From Martensiomyces pterosporus (taxonomy: Eukaryota; Kickxellomycota; Kickxellomycetes; Kickxellales; Kickxellaceae): a stretch of 64,000 nt of DNA. Below, piece by piece: positions 31,920-43,603 of the stretch. The notes beneath the pieces are model-generated. The model worked only from the letters and a program-made list of their open reading frames with translations. It was not told the DNA's origin and did not search any database. Location of the stretch: contig MU603943.1 in NCBI GenBank assembly GCA_025201845.1, forward strand, positions 62,001 through 126,000, in the 5' to 3' direction. Numbering within the stretch: the stretch's first letter is position 1; each line of letters begins with the position of its first letter. The translations under genes and the position numbers were made by a program.

Positions 31920-32444
31920 CTAGTACACAAGATAGCGGCTACGAGCTTTGCGGCCAATGACAGCCATGTTGTGGCGACGGCGGAGCCATTGAAGCAGCTT
32001 TACTTCGTCAGCGAGCTGGAGGCGCGTGCGGTTGAGTGCCCGCCGCAGATCATCGTGGCTAGACTTTTCCTCATCCGAGATGCTGCTGCTGGGCCGTGTC
32101 GCTCTGTTCCGCACTGATATGAGAAACTGGCTCTCCAGGTTCTCAGCAGCCACGCGCAGGATATCCACACGCGCCTGCTGCTTGTCATACGAGTCCCTAA
32201 GGTCGCCAAAGAGCAGGTTTGCGGCGACGTCCGACGACATAACTTGTTGGTCTACTGTCTGAAGAGATGGGTTGCCAAGCTGAAAGCTCAGAGGGTAGAT
32301 GGGCTCGGGCGTGCGGTCTGGTGCAAAGTGCGGCTTGCCGACAGCAGGAGTCAGCGAGGAGCGGAGAAGAGAGCAAGAGGGCGGTGAAGGGATGTCTGGT
32401 GGGTGCTGCAAAGAAAGCTGATCGCGCGGCGTGCTGCTGTCCAT
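31920..32444 (-). CDS. Orphan small protein, helical C-terminus
   Basis: The frame gives 174 residues from the ATG 32444. Residues 1-65 are Pro/Ser-rich. From about residue 70 the sequence is charged and probably helical (LLFGDLRDSYDKQQARVDIL), ending in an arginine-rich patch (LLQWLRRRHNMAVIGRKARS). I do not recognise the family. The frame stays open upstream through a CAG run to about 32546, where a TGTAG precedes it on the minus strand; this could be a splice acceptor, so a 5' exon may exist in 32550-33300. It lies tandem between RIX1 and FIP1 on the same strand. Confidence 0.5.
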   Translation of the reverse strand: MDSSTPRDQLSLQHPPDIPSPPSCSLLRSSLTPAVGKPHFAPDRTPEPIYPLSFQLGNPSLQTVDQQVMSSDVAANLLFGDLRDSYDKQQARVDILRVAAENLESQFLISVRNRATRPSSSISDEEKSSHDDLRRALNRTRLQLADEVKLLQWLRRRHNMAVIGRKARSRYLVY

Positions 32445-33308
32445 GGTCTCACTATTTAAGCAAACTGCTGCCTGGATCTTTCGCTGGGTGTGAGGCGCAA
32501 GCTGCTGCTGCTGCTGCTGCTGCTGGAAATGCTTGCGCAAGGTCTACATTGGCACAAAAAGAGGTGTCAAAATAGAGCAAAGGTGGTAAACGTGGCTAAT
32601 GAACTGCATCGTCTTGCTTGCCGCCTAAGCTACATTTCATTATCTTTCTAATGGTGCTGGCCCAGCAGAGATCACTGGGATTGTTTTTGCTCTACTGCTA
32701 GTCTCACAAGGCACCCCAAGGGAAAAAAAAACCCAAGCCCTTTGCAAAAACCACAAGTGCAGAGTACACCCGCCGTCTGGTAGAAGGTGCAATTCGGCAC
32801 AGCTGTGGTCTGTAAACATTGAACCTGTGTGCACCAAAAATACTCACGAGAGCAAGCTAGCAGTTATACAGAGCTCTTACGGCGGTTTCGTGGAGGCGTT
32901 GGCAAGAAAAAGTGGGCGTGTGCGGACGGGAATACTGCTCGGGCTGTATTTTTCTTATTTCGCTATTTCGTGCTCGCTCCGTTTATCAAATAATAGCAGC
33001 AATATTGATCTCAAATATTACTAGGTGTTTAGTGGGCGTAGCCGCTTTGGTGCCAGGCGATTTTATATGGAGCGTGTGGTTGTGGAATTGAAGAAAAGAC
33101 AGTAATTGTTTGCACATTCCTTTTTAACTGCATTTCTTTTGTTTGTCGCCTGGCTGTAAAACACCAGCACAACAAGCATAGCAGGTTAATGCACATTAAG
33201 ACACAAAGCAAGAGCTAGAATCCAATGCATACAAGCCACCCGAGAAAGCATGTTTCAGTAATAGGCGTGGTGGTATGGCTGCTAATAGCGAACGGGGCAC
33301 GCAAAGTG
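32445..33308. other. Intergenic region between FIP1 and the orphan gene
   Basis: This 864 bp should contain the FIP1 3' UTR and the promoter of the orphan gene. An A-run lies at 32723-32731. AT content rises at 32940-33030 (TATTTTTCTT, AAATATTAC). No gene could be recognised, but a small 5' exon of the orphan gene might be hidden here. Confidence 0.35.
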
Positions 33309-35343
33309 CTAGTGGCGGCGCTTAGAGGCGCCCTTTGTGTCCTTCTCTCGCGAGCTAGAGCGCCGGCGCTTGTGTGCATGTCGCTCGGATCGTTCAGCGC
33401 CGCGATTGGACCCGCTTTCCTGTGCACGGCTGCTGCCTCGGTCGCGGCTACGCTCCTTGCGGCGCTCAGATCTCCTCGAGCTGGATGCGTTCTTGTCCCT
33501 GTCAGTGCGGTCAGCATCTCTGTCGCGCTCTCTGTCGCGGTCGCGGTCGCGGTCACGCTCCCGCTCACGGTGCGACCGGCCGCTTCCCCTGTCGCCGTCG
33601 CGCTCGCGCTGCCTGTGCTGCGAGTCAGATCGCTCAACACGCTCGGCGCTTGCATGGCGCCGAGACGATCTCCCTGAATCGCTGCCACGATCGCTATCAC
33701 GCAAATCCGAGTGCTGCATGTGTCCTGGGGGAGGCTGATTCACTGCCTGCCCACGGTGCATCGGCGGCTGCTGGCTGGGAGGCTGGTTTGGGTTGGGCCG
33801 TTGCTGGGGTGCGTGCGGGTGCTGGGGTGGCATTGGTGGCCGACCACCCATCTGCATCTGCGGCGGAAGCAGGTTTGGCTGCATTTTCATGTTCATGTTC
33901 ATGTTCATGCCCATATGCTGCTGCTGACCCATCGGCATATTGCGCTGTGGACCAGCCATGCCTGGCGGGAAGTTTGGGTTAGCGAAGAACCCGGGCTGCA
34001 TGGCCATCCGCATCTGCTGCTGCTGGAACTGGAACTGCTGCGGGTTCATATGGCGGGGCATCTGCTGCTGGCTCATAGCGCTTGGCATCATCATCTGCTG
34101 CGGTCCTCCTTCCTTAGTCTGCGGCGTCTTTGACTCGCTGTTGTTACCGTCGTGCTTGTCATCGTCGTTGTCGCCGCCATCGCTGCTGTCGTCGCCATCC
34201 CTATCGCCGCTCTTCCTGATCTGTCCTCCCATCGGCTGCATGCCTCCTGGTTGGCCTGGTGGTCTCATAAACTGCGGTGCCATGCCTGGCGGCATCATGT
34301 TGCCGCCAACCATGCCCATCTCTGGCCTGAATGCTGGATTCATCATTGCCGGGTACATGGCGGGGTTGGCCATGGGCATTCCAGCCCCAGGCATCATCAT
34401 CGCTGGAGGCAGTATTTTGCGGGCATTAAACTCAGCACGGAGCTGCCGCTGCTTCATGCAGTATATGCGCCATGTCTGCTCGTTGAATCCAAAGTTGAAG
34501 TAGTCTGTGATATCGGCTCCTGGGTTGCGCCACGGCTTCTCTTCAAGCAGATCCAAATCAATTTTGAACATGTCGATATTGTTGAGCAGCGGCACTGTCA
34601 GCATATCCAATCTGCCCTCGCCGCCAGCAAGAAGCGCTTGGATTGTGGTTTCTGTGCTCTTGCTTTCGTCCGACGAGGCCGGCTGCATCTTTTCTCCGTC
34701 GCCCTCTGCGCTGTGCTCCTTAGCAGCCTGGTTGCTGTCTGCTGCACCCTCTGGCTCAAGAATTACCTCTAGATCGTCATCGTCGCCGTCACTGCTGCTT
34801 CCGCTGCTGCTACCGGTGCTTTCGCTATCGCTATCGTCGCCGCTATCGTCGCCTGCGTTGCCAGACTCATCCCCGGTGGTGCTTGCCACTGGCTGGCTTG
34901 GCTCGGCGCTGTCCTGCCTTGACTCTTTGTCATTAGAACCCCCAGTTATTTCGTCCATTATTTCGTCCATCGTAGTATCGACGCCAAGGTCACTACGTCC
35001 ATTACAGAAAACCGCGGGCTCGGGTCGAGGAAACATGCGTGTATTAGTGAACACGCACGCGCACAGGCAAGCAGTCATATCAATGTGTAGAAAGCGTGCT
35101 AGCAGAGAAGAGAATACTTACGCACTGTCTGCGGCTACATTAGGCAGCACAAAATGTATCAGGGAATGTATCGAGACAAAGCGCAAGCTGGAATGTTAGT
35201 TTCAAGTAGCTCACATGTATGGCATATAACGGCACCTGCAGCAGAGCGTAGGAATCGAGCAGCCTGAGCTTACCAGTTGGCGATTTAGCTGCGCTTGTGT
35301 CGCCGTATAAAAACGCGTCCTCATCGTCAAATGCATCTGCCAT
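33309..35343 (-). CDS. FIP1: Pre-mRNA 3'-end processing factor Fip1
   Basis: Exons (minus strand) are 35343-35274, 35134-35122 and 34992-33309, giving 588 residues. The first exon opens with the acidic MADAFDDEDAFLYGDT seen at the start of Fip1 proteins. A 13-nt microexon then connects in frame to the acidic Ser/Asp region. The Fip1 motif follows at about residues 160-205 (KPWRNPGADITDYFNFGF). The centre is a Met/Pro/Gln-rich stretch with alternating Met-Asn near 370-380. The tail is an RD/RE/RS-rich stretch at about 485-545 and a basic end. In cleavage/polyadenylation factor, Fip1 tethers poly(A) polymerase and binds RNA. The RD/RE tail resembles metazoan FIP1L1 more than the short yeast protein. 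Confidence 0.9.
35122..35134 (-). other. FIP1: 13-nt microexon of FIP1
   Basis: It is flanked on the minus strand by TGTAG (acceptor) and GTAAGT (strong donor). It carries phase 1 into phase 2 and is required because the first exon's frame hits a stop before this point. A second AG six bases further in would leave a 7-nt exon that also keeps frame. Both flanking introns (139 and 129 nt) contain ACTAAC/ACTAAT branch-like sites. Confidence 0.7.
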
Positions 35344-35749
35344 GTTTGTTTCTTTGCTGGAGCACCGACTGGCTAGTGCAAACACAAATGCTAAAACGGG
35401 GGTTTTTTATTTTTTATTTTTAAAAGGCTAAAGTGAAGGAGAACGCAGGCGCAAGTGAATGAAAATAAAGGCATTTGGACACAAAGTGCTTGGAAGATGC
35501 CTTTCGCACCACCGCAAACCCGGCTCATCGAGCCAGCTCAAAGCATCGACTCGCTGGTGAGCCAAATTTACCAAAAGATCCTCCTGGCCAATCGCGCTCC
35601 TTTTTGTGTTTCGACAACAAGAGCAATGGGCTATCAGCGGCTGCGCAGTGCTTGGGGCCTGTCGGCAGCAGAAAAAGGCAGGGTGCTCTCTCTTTCTGGC
35701 TTTGCTCATCCCCTCGCTATTGCTTTTCCCCGTATATCTTTCAGCTATA
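35344..35749. promoter_or_regulatory. Divergent FIP1/kinesin promoter interval
   Basis: This 406 bp lies between two divergent ATGs. A T-rich run with interspersed A (35402-35425) sits near the FIP1 side, a possible nucleosome-depleting tract. No coding evidence was found. Confidence 0.4.
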
Positions 35750-38700
35750 ATGGAGGACCACATCAATGTGGCCATTCGCGTTCGGCCTCTCAACCAGCGA
35801 GAGACGCGTGGCTCTGCGGCAGCAGGAGCAGCAGCGTCGAGTGTTCTGCCTTGGCACGTTAATCGTGACACAATTACTCAGCGCCATTTCTCAGAGGGCC
35901 GCCTGGTTCAGGGAAATTCCTTCACTTTTGGTGAGTAGAAGCTAGCTGCAATCCATGTCTTTGCTGAACGCGCACAGCCACAAGGAAAGCCCCGCCTGTC
36001 TGTGCACGCATGTTGCTCATTCTCAAACCATGTGCCGTAAGCGAGTGGCATTCTACTATAGACAAGGTGTTCGACCAAAAAGACAGCACACAGAAGGTCT
36101 ACGATGACATTGTCAAGAGAATCATCACGTCATCAATGGGTGGTTTCAACGGCACAATCTTTGCCTACGGCCAGACGTCCTCAGGAAAGACCCACACCAT
36201 GCACGGCAACGAGAGCGAGCCCGGCATCATTAAGCTTGCAGTGAAGAACATGTTCAGCATCGTCGAGAACGACAAAACACGCGAGTATCTCATCCGCGTG
36301 TCGTTCCTCGAGATCTACAACGAAGTTTTACGCGACCTGCTGGAGCCATCAAAGACAAACCTGAAGATCCACGAAAATGCCAAGCGCGAGATCTTTGTTG
36401 GTGACTTGTCCGAACACATTGTCTTCAACGCCACCCAGGTCGAGGAGATTCTGGCCAAAGGCGACCGTAACCGCCACATCGCAGGCACAAACATGAACGA
36501 AAGAAGCAGCAGGTCGCATACAATCTTCCGCATTGTCATCGAAAGTCGCGAAAAGGCTGAGGCAAGCAGTGGAGTTGCCAATGAGAGCGAGTCTGCGTCG
36601 CTTGCGAAGCGGCAGCAGAGACTGAGTACAGGCAGCTTTGCCGACTCTGGCGAGTTTACGGGCGCCGTCATGGTCTCGTGCCTTAATCTGGTTGATTTGG
36701 CTGGCTCGGAGCGTGTTGGGCAAACCGGCGCCGAGGGACAGCGTCTTAAGGAGGGTGCACATATCAACAGATCGCTTCTGTCCCTAGGAACAGTGATTGC
36801 TCGTTTGTCTGAGGACGGAGGCGACCGAGGACACATCCCATACCGCGACTCTAAAATAACGCGCATCCTCCAGCCGTCTCTGGGAGGCAACGCTAAAACG
36901 CTGATTATCTGCACGATTACTCCGGCACCGGATTATGTCGACGAGGCTGTGTCAACGCTGAAGTTTGCTTCACGCGCAAAAACCATTCAGAACAAACCCG
37001 AGGTCAACGAGGAGCTCCGCGGAGATGCATTGCTACGACGTCTCAAGCGTGCTAGCGAGCTGGAGAAGGAGGTTGCGCAGATGAAGGAGATTGAGAAGAA
37101 GAAGATCAAGATCGAGGCAGATAACGAATCGCTCCTGCGGCAGCTGTGGAAGTCGCAAAAGGAACGCGAGCGGCTCCAGAAGGAGCTGGAGATGCAGCAA
37201 AGCAGCATGTTTGTGCCTAGGCAGATCGAGGGCAGGGACACTGATGACATCGGGAATTCGGTGCGTCGGCAAACATGGTTCCCTGGCCTTCACCTTCCCC
37301 TGGCAGAAGGCCCAGCTACCGCCAGCTCTTCTACCACACCTTCGCCTGCTGAAGATGGAGCCAGTGGCCATGCAGATATAGATGATGAGCTTGGTAGCTG
37401 CCAGGTAAACGGCGGGAGCTGCGAATCGGCTGGTGTTAGTAATAGGCTCCACCAGCTAGCTATCGACCAGATCAATGACCTGGAGCTGAAAAACGAATCT
37501 CTGCTGCAGCAACGCGGCGAGTTAACAAAGTCCAACCAGGAGATGGACGCCGCGATCCAGAGGCTCATGAGGGACTATACCCTCTTGCTCTCCACGCTTA
37601 ACCACCTTGCAGCTGCAGAAGCGATACCCCCTTCGCCAGCCAAGAGCGAGTCGAGTGCAACGCCAAGAGAGCTGGTGCAGATCCGGAGAAAGCTCCGCGC
37701 GCTTATGACGACGATCGACGCTTCGCAGAAGCAGTGCATGAAGCTCCGCTCGCAGCGACCTGAGGCTGAATTTCTGGAGCTGGAGCTGCAGGCCGTCAGG
37801 GAGACCCTTGTCCAAAAGGAGGAGGAGCTTGTCGATGTAATGCGCGAGTCAGACGAGATGTTTGCGAAGTACCGCGAGGCTGAGGATGAGCTCTCTACGC
37901 TTCAGCAGGCAAGCCAGGGTCTTCGGGACCAAATTGCCGCTTTGGCTGAAGCAAGGGATATGGCGCTGTGGGCCAGCGATACGGTGCGTGCACAGGCTGA
38001 CCAGAACAAGCAGACATTTGAGTCCGAGCTGCAAAATCGAATGGCGGATGCAGCGCAGCAGATCGAGCAGGCAGATTCACGGTACCAAGCCGAGATTGGG
38101 GCGCTCGAGTCCAGGATTGGCAAACAGTCGCAGCACATAGAGTCTCTTACTGCTCAGCACGATGAGCGCGAGAAAGGCTATGTGTCCCAGCTCGAATCGG
38201 TTCAGTCAGTGGTCGATGGCTGCCAGAACAGAATCAAGGAGCTAAGTCACGAGCTGGCCGAGGCCCGCGCTCATATTGCAGCTATAGGAAGCGAGCGCAA
38301 TTCGCTGGCCAACGCTCAGGCAGACGCCCAGGCAGACGCTCAGCAGAAGCAGGCCGAGATTGACAGACTCAGTGCTGGGTTGGAAAAAGCTATGTCCAAG
38401 GCAAATCGGCTAGAGGGCACTGTCCAGGAGAAGTTGGTGAAGGAGAAAGAGCAGGCAGCGGCAATCAGAACCCTCACGGAATCTGTCGATGGCCACCGCA
38501 ATACAATTGCCAGTATGGAATCCTCCCATTCTGCCCAAATTTCAGACTACGAGCGCCAGCTGGATAGCTCGCAGGCTGTGCACGCACAGGAGAAGCTGCT
38601 GCTGGACGAAAAACTCCGCGAGCAGGTCTCCAAGGCAGGTATCTTGTGCGCTGAGATCAAATCGCTATCTGACAGGGTTGAGATTGGTGAGAAGGAAAAG

Positions 38701-41700
38701 TCGCAGCTGTCTTCAGCCCTTGCACGCGTGAACGAGCAGGCTGGAGCCATCACTGGTCTTCAAGAAGAGGCTGCTAGACTGCAGGCCGAACTTTTGTCTC
38801 TTGAATCCACTCGCGACGAGCTCGCAAAGTCGCTCGATAGCAAGCAGAGGGAGCTGGAGTGCATCACCGAGGATAACGTACGTGCTCACACAAAGATCGA
38901 AGAGCTTGAGACTCAGAATGCGGATGTCTGGGAGCGCGTTTCGGAGCTTACGGTCTCCAACAATGATCTATCAAGCAAACTGGCCATGTCGGAGGAGGCG
39001 TTCGCCGAGAAGCGCGAATATGCTGCTTCGCTCGAGCAAAAGGTAAACGCAGTTACTGGGGATCTGGACTCGCTGCAGACACACATGGGCCAGCTGGTCA
39101 AGTCGCATGGCTCCGCTCTGAACGAAAGAGATAGCAAGGAGAAGCAGCTGCGCGATGCCCTCAAGAGCAAAGCCGCCGACGCCGAATCTGCATCTCAGCG
39201 CATCGAGCAGCTTCAGGCGGAATCGAGTGAGCTCGTTGAGTCAAATAGGCAGCTGGCTGCGGAGATTGGTCGCCTAGAGCAGCAAATGCTCAACCTGGAG
39301 CTGGATGTGGCAGATGGCAAGGCTCTTTCGGAATCGCTCAAGACTGATTTGGCTGAGTCGGAGAAGAGGCTGTTAGCTAGTGCCTGCGAAAGCCAGCGTC
39401 TGACTCAGAGCCTCGCCGCTCAGGAAGCCGATCTCAGCGCAGCCATGGCCGAGCTTGAAGAGAGTCGCCAAGCGCATACGCAGACATGCTCCAGCATCGA
39501 CTCGCTGACAGAGGAATTGAAGGACATTCGGACAAAGCTTTCAAAAACAGCGGCCTCTCTGCAGATCGCCGAGCAGGAGTTGGCCTCGCTGCAGTCGGAG
39601 CACAGGGCTCTGCAGTCGGAGCTTGAGAACACACAGCGGCAATATGCTGCTGATCGAGCTGGATGGGAGGACAGCTTGTCGGCAAAGGACACTGCTTTGG
39701 AGCAGTCAGTGCAGGCATTAGAGAGTGCGCTGGCAGATCACAGGCAGCAGGCGACAGAGCTGCAAGGCCGTGAGCGAGATGCAGTTGAACGTGCCAGTCA
39801 TTTGGAAGACAGCCTCAGCTCGACGCGCAGCCAGCTGGCGAGTCTAGAGGCAGATATGGCGGAGACGGACCAGAGCAAGAGCGCAATCGCATTGCTGAAT
39901 GCAGAGCTGACGAAGAAACTGGGCTCTGTAGCAGTATCGCTGAAGCAGATGCAGGCTCGTGCCTCCGAGCAGGAAGCAGAGCTTGCTCAAAAGACCCAGC
40001 AGCTGTCAGATTTGCAAACCGAGCACCAAGCTGCTGCGGCTGAGTGGGAGAAGGAGCGTGAGGAGAAGACGACGCAGCTGACCGGGCTTCAGGCTGCAGC
40101 CGACCAGGCGTGCCTCGATTTGGAAAACGCCAGGAACTCTCACGAGGAAGCTGCTGAATCGCTGAAGGCCCAAGTCGGCTCAGGCGCAGACAAGATTGCG
40201 CATTTGCAACAGAACCTTGTCGACTCTGGGAACTCCATTGCGAGTCTGCACGGGCAGCTGGAATCGGCAGAAATGGCTAGAGACAAGCAGCAGCAAATAT
40301 CTGCAAAGCTGCAGTCTGAAATCGATGCGGTCACGGAAGAGCTCGCTAGCAGTAGGCAAGCGCACTGGGCCGAGACTGCAGAGCTCCAAGGCGCACTGAA
40401 TGAGCTGAAGACGCAGGTTCAGCAAAAGCAAGAGAGTGCGCAAAGAGAGGCACGCGATGCAGAGGAAACACGGTTAGCACTCGAGTCACAGCTGGCTGCA
40501 CTCCAGCAAGACTTTAACGGCGCCAGCGCAAGGCTGGCCGGCGCTGAAAGAGCCAAAGGCTTACTGTCCTCCGACCTGCAGAGGCACCAGTCGCTGGTAG
40601 AGAAATTGACAGCTTCGGTCGGGGACTCTGAGCAGCGCGTCAAGGACATCCAAGAGTCGCACGCAGACTTGCTTGCCTCCCTCAAATCCCAGCTCCACGA
40701 GGCTGTCGCCGAGCGTGATCGACTTTCGCAGGCACTTTCCGATACCCAGGCACAGCTAAGTTTTACGTCGGCAGAGGCGCAAGACAGCTTGTCGGCGCTT
40801 ACGATATGCCAAGCTGAGCTCGAGGCCCTGAAGACAGGCAATTCTGCACTTGCTGATGAGCACAGCCAAACATGTGCTAAGCTGAACACGCTTAAATCCG
40901 AGCTCGAAAGCAGAGCTAGCTCCCATGCGGATGTCGAATCGCGGCTGGCGCAGAGCCAGGCGGCCATTGAGGCAAAGACAGCGGAGCTCAAGAGCGCGCA
41001 GGAGCGTGTGGATGAGCTACAACAGAGCATAGAGGTATTGAAGATGGACCTGAAGAGCGCCAGTTCGGACCATTCCTCCTTCGCTGCTGAAATAAAGGAG
41101 GTCCTGGCCAATGCGGACAGGGAGATGGCCAAACTCCAGAAATCGCTTGATGACGCCGAAAACATGCGCGAAGGGCTTCAAGCGCAGGTTGATGACTTGA
41201 CCAAGCAAAAAGAGGATGCTGGTGGCCTTCTGGCTGCATCCGACGAAGCCAAGAGCCGCTTGGACAGCGAAGTCAAGATATCGCACGAGAGGCTCTCCGC
41301 ACTTGAAACCAGGCTTAGCGAGCAGAGTGCGACGCTCGCTTCTGCATGTGAAGAGGCAGCCAGCATCCGTACAGAGTGTGAATCAGCACAGCTGGAAGCA
41401 GACGACCGTATCGGCTCGTTGGAGGCAGAGGTCGAGGGCTTGTACGACCAGCTGCTGGTAAAGTCGACTGAGGCCGATATAGCTGCAAAGAAGCTTGATG
41501 CTGCTCTCACTGACACGCACAAGATATCCGCTGAGCGCGCCTCTCTTACCAGTGAACGGGACCGCTTGCAGGTTGACTACGATGCTCTTGCCGAGCGGGC
41601 CAAGAGCGCGCAGGCTCGCTTGGAGCAGACACTGTCAGAGACCAGGGAGGAGGTCACCAGCAAGGACATTATGATCCAAGGGCTGGAGGCAGAGCTGGAC

Positions 41701-43383
41701 AAGGCGAATGTGGCCATTGCGTCTGCTCAGAGTGAAGCGCAAGAGGTAGCACAGACTGAGGCTAAAGGCTTCAGGGCAAAGATCAGCGCGCTGGAGGAGA
41801 GGGCCGCCAGCCTAAATTCAACTATTGACTCGCTTCGCAAGGAACTAGGGGAGCAGGCACACTCCAGGGTCTCTGCTGAGGACGACCATGCCAGCTTGGT
41901 GCTTGCCAAATCTGCAGTTGATTCGCTTACCAGGGAGCGTGACCAGGCCCTGTCTGGAATCGATACGCTCAAGGCGATGATGACCGAGCTTGCTCAGGTG
42001 AAGAACAGCGAGATTGCAGAGCTAGAAGCCGACTTGACAAAGCACCAGGCCATGCTGGAGACTAGCTTGAAGGAGAGCATGGAGAAGGACGAGGCCGTTG
42101 AGCAGGCAAAGAAGGCTGTCGCCGAGCAAACCAGCCGTGCGAACAGGCTGCAGTCAGAGTCAGCAGAGGCGCTTGCCCAAGCAGAGAAGAGAGCTGGACA
42201 GCTTACAACCATACGCGACGACCTCCAGCACAAGTTGGATGCCGCTCTCGAAGCAGCAGCGGAGAAAAGCGCACTTCGTCTGGCCGGGGAGGCCGAGGTA
42301 GAGCGTTTGAGAGAAGAGATAAGCGAGCGCGAAAGGGCCGAGAAGGAGCTGCAAAAGAAGCTGGATGGCGTTTCTGCCAAATTGGCCGAGGCACTGGATA
42401 GTGCCAAAAATGCAGAATCGGATCTTGATGCCTCCACGGCTCTTGCGGATCTTGTCGCGATTGCTGATGGCCTTGCATTGCTCCCTACTTGTAAGGACGT
42501 CGCGCCAACGCTTGATAGAGACACAAGCAGCCGCAGTGGCCTGCTTGAATCCATACATGCGCTTTTGTTGGCTGCCCGGAGCGCGGTTTCTGACGCTGCT
42601 ACAAGCGCTGACCACGCCAACACTGAGCAAGAGATAGAGCGTCTTCAGGCACTCAACGCAAAGCTTGAAAAGAAGAACGCGAAGCTGCGCGAGGTGTACA
42701 AGGCGGACATGACCGAGCTGCATGCTGAGGAGGAAAAGCAGCGCCTGCAGGCTGCTTCGCTCGCCAAGGAGCTGGCCGCGAGCACTAAGCACGTCAAGCA
42801 CGTGGAGGAGGAGCTTGGGCGTGCCAAGAGAGCGCTCAGCGAGCAGCAGAAGCAGCGGACCGAGCTGGAAACGAAGCTGTCACTCCACGCCGCAAATGCC
42901 CGCCAGCCGTCTGCTCCTGGCACGCCTGTTGCCACTTTGGGGCCAGCATCCCGACCCTCAACGCCTAACAGCACTATATCAGCTACTGGACACAGCAAGG
43001 CGAGCATGGTGCGCCTTGCATCTGAGAGAACGCCGATGAAGGCTGGAGTCAAGCGCGTCCATGTTTCTGGCAATGGCGCTAAGGACGGAGCAGGAGCGAT
43101 CCCGCTATCGCCAGTTCCCCCTAACAGGCTCAACACACGATTTGCACACAATGGCGATGCGGCATCTGCCAAGCTGGGAGCTCTTGCCCAGCAGCATCCC
43201 ACCCGCAAGCGCACGGCAGTTTCTGGGCTGGCTAGCACTGCGGATGCGGCAGCAGCAGCTACAACCGACACTGCGCGTGTGCGCAGCAGCTATGGAGATC
43301 GGCGCAGGATCCGGCGGAACCAGGCTGAGCCACGCAAGGACACGCTGGAGGAACAGGCTGCCGAGCAATGCGTCCAGCAATAA
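35750..43383 (+). CDS. Very long CENP-E-like (kinesin-7) motor protein
   Basis: Exons are 35750-35930 and 36062-43383, giving 2,500 residues. The donor is GTGAGT, the acceptor CTATAG, and the split codon gives TF-D-KVFDQ. The N-terminal motor (about 1-330) starts DHINVAIRVRP, with P-loop GQTSSGKT (97-104), switch I NERSSRSH (206-213) and switch II DLAGSE (272-277), all intact. A region of about 1,900 residues of near-continuous coiled coil follows (heptads rich in Leu/Glu/Gln/Ala). The C-terminal 180 residues are basic and Ser/Thr-Pro rich. Motor position and sequence resemble the kinesin-7/CENP-E group that links kinetochores to microtubule plus ends. Cargo and role in this fungus are inferred only. 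Apart from the one 5' intron the gene is a single frame. Confidence 0.88.
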
Positions 43384-43603
43384 ACACTGCTGCATTTCCC
43401 CTTTTAACTCCCTTTCCGCTTCAAGCGCCTTTTTGGATTCATATAAATAAGCCACTACTACCTAATAACAACATGAGCCTAAATGAGGCTGCTGATGCTG
43501 GGGAGAGATTGCGGTCTGCAGAGAGGGGTTTGCTGGGCATGACAAATGCCAGAAACCCCGAATGGCCGGGGGCAGTTTCATCATAATGCTTTTTTTTTTC
43601 TCG
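43384..43603. other. Convergent 3' spacer between kinesin and SPX-AspA genes
   Basis: This 220 bp lies between converging genes. It contains a T-run at about 43590-43599 and an ATAAATAA stretch near 43443. No gene is seen. Confidence 0.4.

Noticed and set aside
33480..33600. CGGTCG/CGCTCT-type repeat on the plus strand as a minisatellite or CRISPR-like array
   Set aside because: It is the DNA of the Arg-Asp/Arg-Glu repeats of FIP1 read on the opposite strand; there are no spacers.
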